Source: an uncultured Holdemanella sp. (GTDB lineage Bacteria; Bacillota_I; Bacilli_A; Erysipelotrichales; Erysipelotrichaceae). Taken from it: 7,726 nt of DNA. Made by a program: the position numbers and the translations under genes. Below, piece by piece: positions 6,747 through 7,726 of this stretch (positions are counted from its first letter, which is position 1; each line of letters starts with the position of its first letter). The notes beneath the pieces were generated by a model. The model was given only the letters and a program-made list of their open reading frames with translations. It searched no databases and had not been told where the DNA came from. The DNA lies in the NCBI RefSeq assembly GCF_934772795.1, contig NZ_CAKVMR010000087.1:1-7726 (forward strand), written 5' to 3'.

Positions 6747-7245
6747 ATTTGTTGATTTATATGATAGAAATCGAAAACTTTTAAATCGCGTGGTAGATCG
6801 CAGCACGTATGTATTTCAGCCTGGAGAATTCATGATGTATGTTTTGGCTATCTTAGAAAACGAAGAAGGAAAATTCTTAGTTACACAAAGGGCCTTAGAT
6901 AAAAAATGGGCAGCTGGAGGCTGGGAAATGCCTGGTGGCGGTGCTAAGAGTGAAGAATCTAGCTTAGATGCGATCAAGCGTGAGGTAAAAGAAGAAACGG
7001 GACTGGATGTAGTAAATGGGTGCGTTGTCTATTCTTACTTTAATGAAGAGCCAAAAAGGCATGATAATTATTTTGTGGATATTTATCATTTTAAGTTTGA
7101 TTTTCAATTAAGCAATGTAACATTAAATACGCGTGAAAGTATTGATTGTAAGTGTGTGAGTCTAGATGAATTGATTGCGATGAATAAAGAAGATGAATTT
7201 TTACATTTTGAAAGAATCATGAAGGCTTTACAACAGAAAAAATAG
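6739..7245 (+). CDS. Nudix hydrolase, last gene of the his operon
   Basis: The 168-residue protein has a complete Nudix box at residues 67-89 (GX5EX7REVKEETGL), including E82, E85 and E86, which bind the catalytic metals. The preceding strand-loop WAAGGWEMPGGG is typical. The N-terminus (FVDLYDRNRKLL) resembles the general Nudix group that includes YfcD-like and IPP-isomerase-like proteins. Nudix enzymes cleave a nucleoside diphosphate linked to another moiety; the substrate cannot be read from the sequence. The gene overlaps hisI by 8 bases, has its own GGAGA site (6726-6730, 8 bases upstream), and is followed by the operon terminator, so it is co-transcribed with the his genes. It occupies the place where hisE often lies. 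A role as PR-ATP pyrophosphohydrolase is inference; nucleotide-pool or housecleaning hydrolysis is the alternative. Confidence 0.9.
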   Translation: MSEFVDLYDRNRKLLNRVVDRSTYVFQPGEFMMYVLAILENEEGKFLVTQRALDKKWAAGGWEMPGGGAKSEESSLDAIKREVKEETGLDVVNGCVVYSYFNEEPKRHDNYFVDIYHFKFDFQLSNVTLNTRESIDCKCVSLDELIAMNKEDEFLHFERIMKALQQKK

Positions 7246-7266
7246 GACTAAAATATATATGTAAGT

Positions 7267-7311
7267 TCTATGACTGAAACACTACCGACTACTTCCTTTA
7301 TAGGTCATAGA
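7267..7311 (+). repeat. 8-bp inverted repeat downstream of the Nudix gene
   Basis: TCTATGAC (7267-7274) is perfectly complementary to GTCATAGA (7304-7311), with a 29-base loop. It lies between the Nudix stop codon and the operon terminator, so it would form in the 3' untranslated region of the his mRNA. It has no U-tract and does not overlap the terminator stem, so it does not look like an antiterminator. Protection of the mRNA 3' end is possible, but chance is not excluded. Confidence 0.4.
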
Positions 7312-7320
7312 CTGACAAAT

Positions 7321-7343
7321 GGGTAAGCTTGCTTACCCTTTTT
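7321..7343 (+). terminator. Rho-independent terminator of the his operon
   Basis: GGGTAAG (7321-7327) pairs with CTTACCC (7332-7338) around the loop CTTG, followed directly by five T (7339-7343). It lies 75 bases after the Nudix stop, with no other gene between, and marks the end of the hisG-to-Nudix transcription unit. Confidence 0.9.
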
Positions 7344-7362
7344 ATATGTGCTATTATTTAGA

Positions 7363-7466
7363 TGGCAGTGTGATGAGCTGCCAAAGGGACATGCAGAGCG
7401 TGGTAAACTCTGCGAAGGAAAAGTGGATTAGAGGGTATAGATAAAATGTGGTGGTTTTATCTATAC
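7363..7466 (+). other. Three consecutive perfect hairpins (structured RNA segment)
   Basis: Three perfect stem-loops follow one another. The first is TGGCAG/CTGCCA (7363-7368/7378-7383, 9-nt loop). The second is GCAGAG/CTCTGC (7393-7398/7408-7413, 9-nt loop). The third is a 12-bp stem GTATAGATAAAA/TTTTATCTATAC (7435-7446/7455-7466, 8-nt loop). All three loops are G/T-rich (TGTGATGAG, CGTGGTAAA, TGTGGTGG), and the linkers are purine-rich (AAAGGGAC, GAAGGAAAAG). No convincing protein reading frame is present. The spacing suggests a structured RNA transcribed independently of the his operon, whose terminator lies just upstream. I do not recognise it as a known riboswitch or RNA family. A weak TATTAT (7352-7357) is the only candidate -10 for it. 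Confidence 0.45.
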
Positions 7467-7467
7467 A

Positions 7468-7520
7468 GAATTTTGTTTGTTAAGAAGAGCATAATAATAT
7501 AATGGATACAAACAAAATTC
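7468..7520 (+). repeat. 13-bp perfect inverted repeat flanking a promoter core
   Basis: GAATTTTGTTTGT (7468-7480) is perfectly complementary to ACAAACAAAATTC (7508-7520), with a 27-base interval holding TATAAT. The left arm covers the -35 side of the putative promoter and the right arm its start region. It could act as DNA, as a dyad operator for a repressor, or as RNA, as a long hairpin if transcription enters from upstream. Confidence 0.6.
7473..7503 (+). promoter_or_regulatory. Putative sigma-A-type promoter for a small RNA
   Basis: A perfect -10 hexamer TATAAT lies at 7498-7503. The -35 is ambiguous: TTGTTT (7473-7478) is 19 bases away and TTGTTA (7477-7482) is 15, both outside the ideal 17. 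Transcription would start near 7510, inside the right arm of the inverted repeat, and run into the terminator at 7561-7600. The region is A/T-rich, so a chance TATAAT is possible. Confidence 0.45.
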
Positions 7521-7600
7521 ATTGTAATATTTATATGAGGATATAAATATTGCGAAAAGCGGTTTAAGGAAGTGATGAAAGCCTTAAACCTCTTTTTTTT
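7510..7600 (+). ncRNA. Candidate small RNA of about 90 nt
   Basis: From the predicted start near 7510 to the U-tract, the transcript would contain two parts. The first is an 11-bp perfect hairpin AATATTTATAT/ATATAAATATT (7526-7536/7541-7551) with a GAGG tetraloop. The second is a 9-bp terminator hairpin. A mini-stem GC-GAAAA-GC (7552-7560) lies between them. The GAGG loop resembles the Shine-Dalgarno core and sits in an exposed position. No reading frame with a ribosome site is seen. The start is inferred only from TATAAT, so the RNA could instead begin upstream, near 7360, and include the three earlier hairpins. No known RNA family is recognised. Confidence 0.42.
7561..7600 (+). terminator. 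Strong Rho-independent terminator
   Basis: GGTTTAAGG (7561-7569) pairs perfectly with CCTTAAACC (7582-7590) around a 12-base loop. TC and then eight T (7593-7600) follow. No protein gene lies between this and the his terminator at 7321-7343, so this terminator implies a separate short transcript starting somewhere in 7344-7560. Confidence 0.85.
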
Positions 7601-7726
7601 GTATATTAAGAAATTGGTTTCGTGGAAGATGAATCTGGAAATTTAAAAAGACTATATAAAAATAGTTAGGGTCTAGATACGCTATAAGATTACATAGGGT
7701 AATGCGCTAGGCAGCTTAAAATTCGC
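7601..7726. other. Unassigned A/T-rich end of the window
   Basis: No reading frame, terminator or recognisable RNA gene is supported here. Two weak 5-bp hairpins can be drawn: ACTAT/ATAGT (7651-7655/7662-7666) and ATTAC/GTAAT (7689-7693/7699-7703). The stretch may be the upstream region of a gene beyond the window. Confidence 0.5.

Noticed and set aside
7393..7420. Resemblance of CGTGGTAAACTCTGCGA to a conserved RNase P RNA segment or a T-box antiterminator
   Set aside because: The match is short, and the other universal RNase P elements (GAGGAAAGUCC and the 3' conserved region) and the T-box sequence are absent.
7373..7444. 23-codon reading frame (MSCQRDMQSVV...) inside the hairpin region
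   Set aside because: It has no ribosome binding site of quality, runs through two perfect hairpins and has no recognisable features. The base-pairing explains the sequence better.
1..7726. CRISPR array, tRNA or rRNA genes, attachment sites
   Set aside because: No regularly spaced direct repeats, no cloverleaf with a TTCRA-type T-arm and no rRNA sequence was recognised on either strand.

Overview
This window looks like the chromosome of a low-GC Bacillota (Firmicutes) bacterium. Most genes have strong purine-rich Shine-Dalgarno sites, coding is A/T-biased, and the gene order hisG-hisD-hisC-hisB-hisH-hisA-hisF-hisI with a short-form HisG is common in Clostridia, Lactococcus and Erysipelotrichia-like lineages. 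No finer placement can be supported from the sequence alone.

Layout: (1) Bases 1 to about 840 are the 3' part of a group II intron: the C-terminal part of its reverse transcriptase/maturase (1-765), a recognisable catalytic domain V (779-811) and a probable domain VI (812-835). (2) Bases 875-6746 hold eight histidine biosynthesis genes on the + strand. All are overlapping or directly abutting, which indicates one translationally coupled operon. (3) A Nudix hydrolase gene (6739-7245) overlaps the end of hisI and closes the operon. An intrinsic terminator follows at 7321-7343. (4) Bases 7344-7600 have no convincing protein gene. They hold a row of perfect hairpins, a TATAAT promoter core lying between the arms of a 13-bp inverted repeat, and a second strong intrinsic terminator. 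Together these suggest one or more small structured RNAs. (5) Bases 7601-7726 carry nothing recognisable.

Pathway: HisG (short form) starts from PRPP and ATP. HisI opens the PR-AMP ring, HisA isomerises ProFAR, HisH and HisF form imidazole-glycerol-phosphate synthase, HisB dehydrates IGP, HisC transaminates, and HisD makes histidine. Three activities are not encoded here: HisZ (required by short HisG), HisE (PR-ATP pyrophosphohydrolase) and histidinol-phosphate phosphatase. HisZ could lie just upstream of the intron. The position where hisE often sits, right after a stand-alone hisI, is occupied by the Nudix gene. Nudix enzymes can perform the same kind of NTP to NMP plus PPi cleavage, so replacement of HisE is the most testable functional idea here. 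The other items worth attention are the intron placed immediately before the operon body and the hairpin-rich RNA locus after it.
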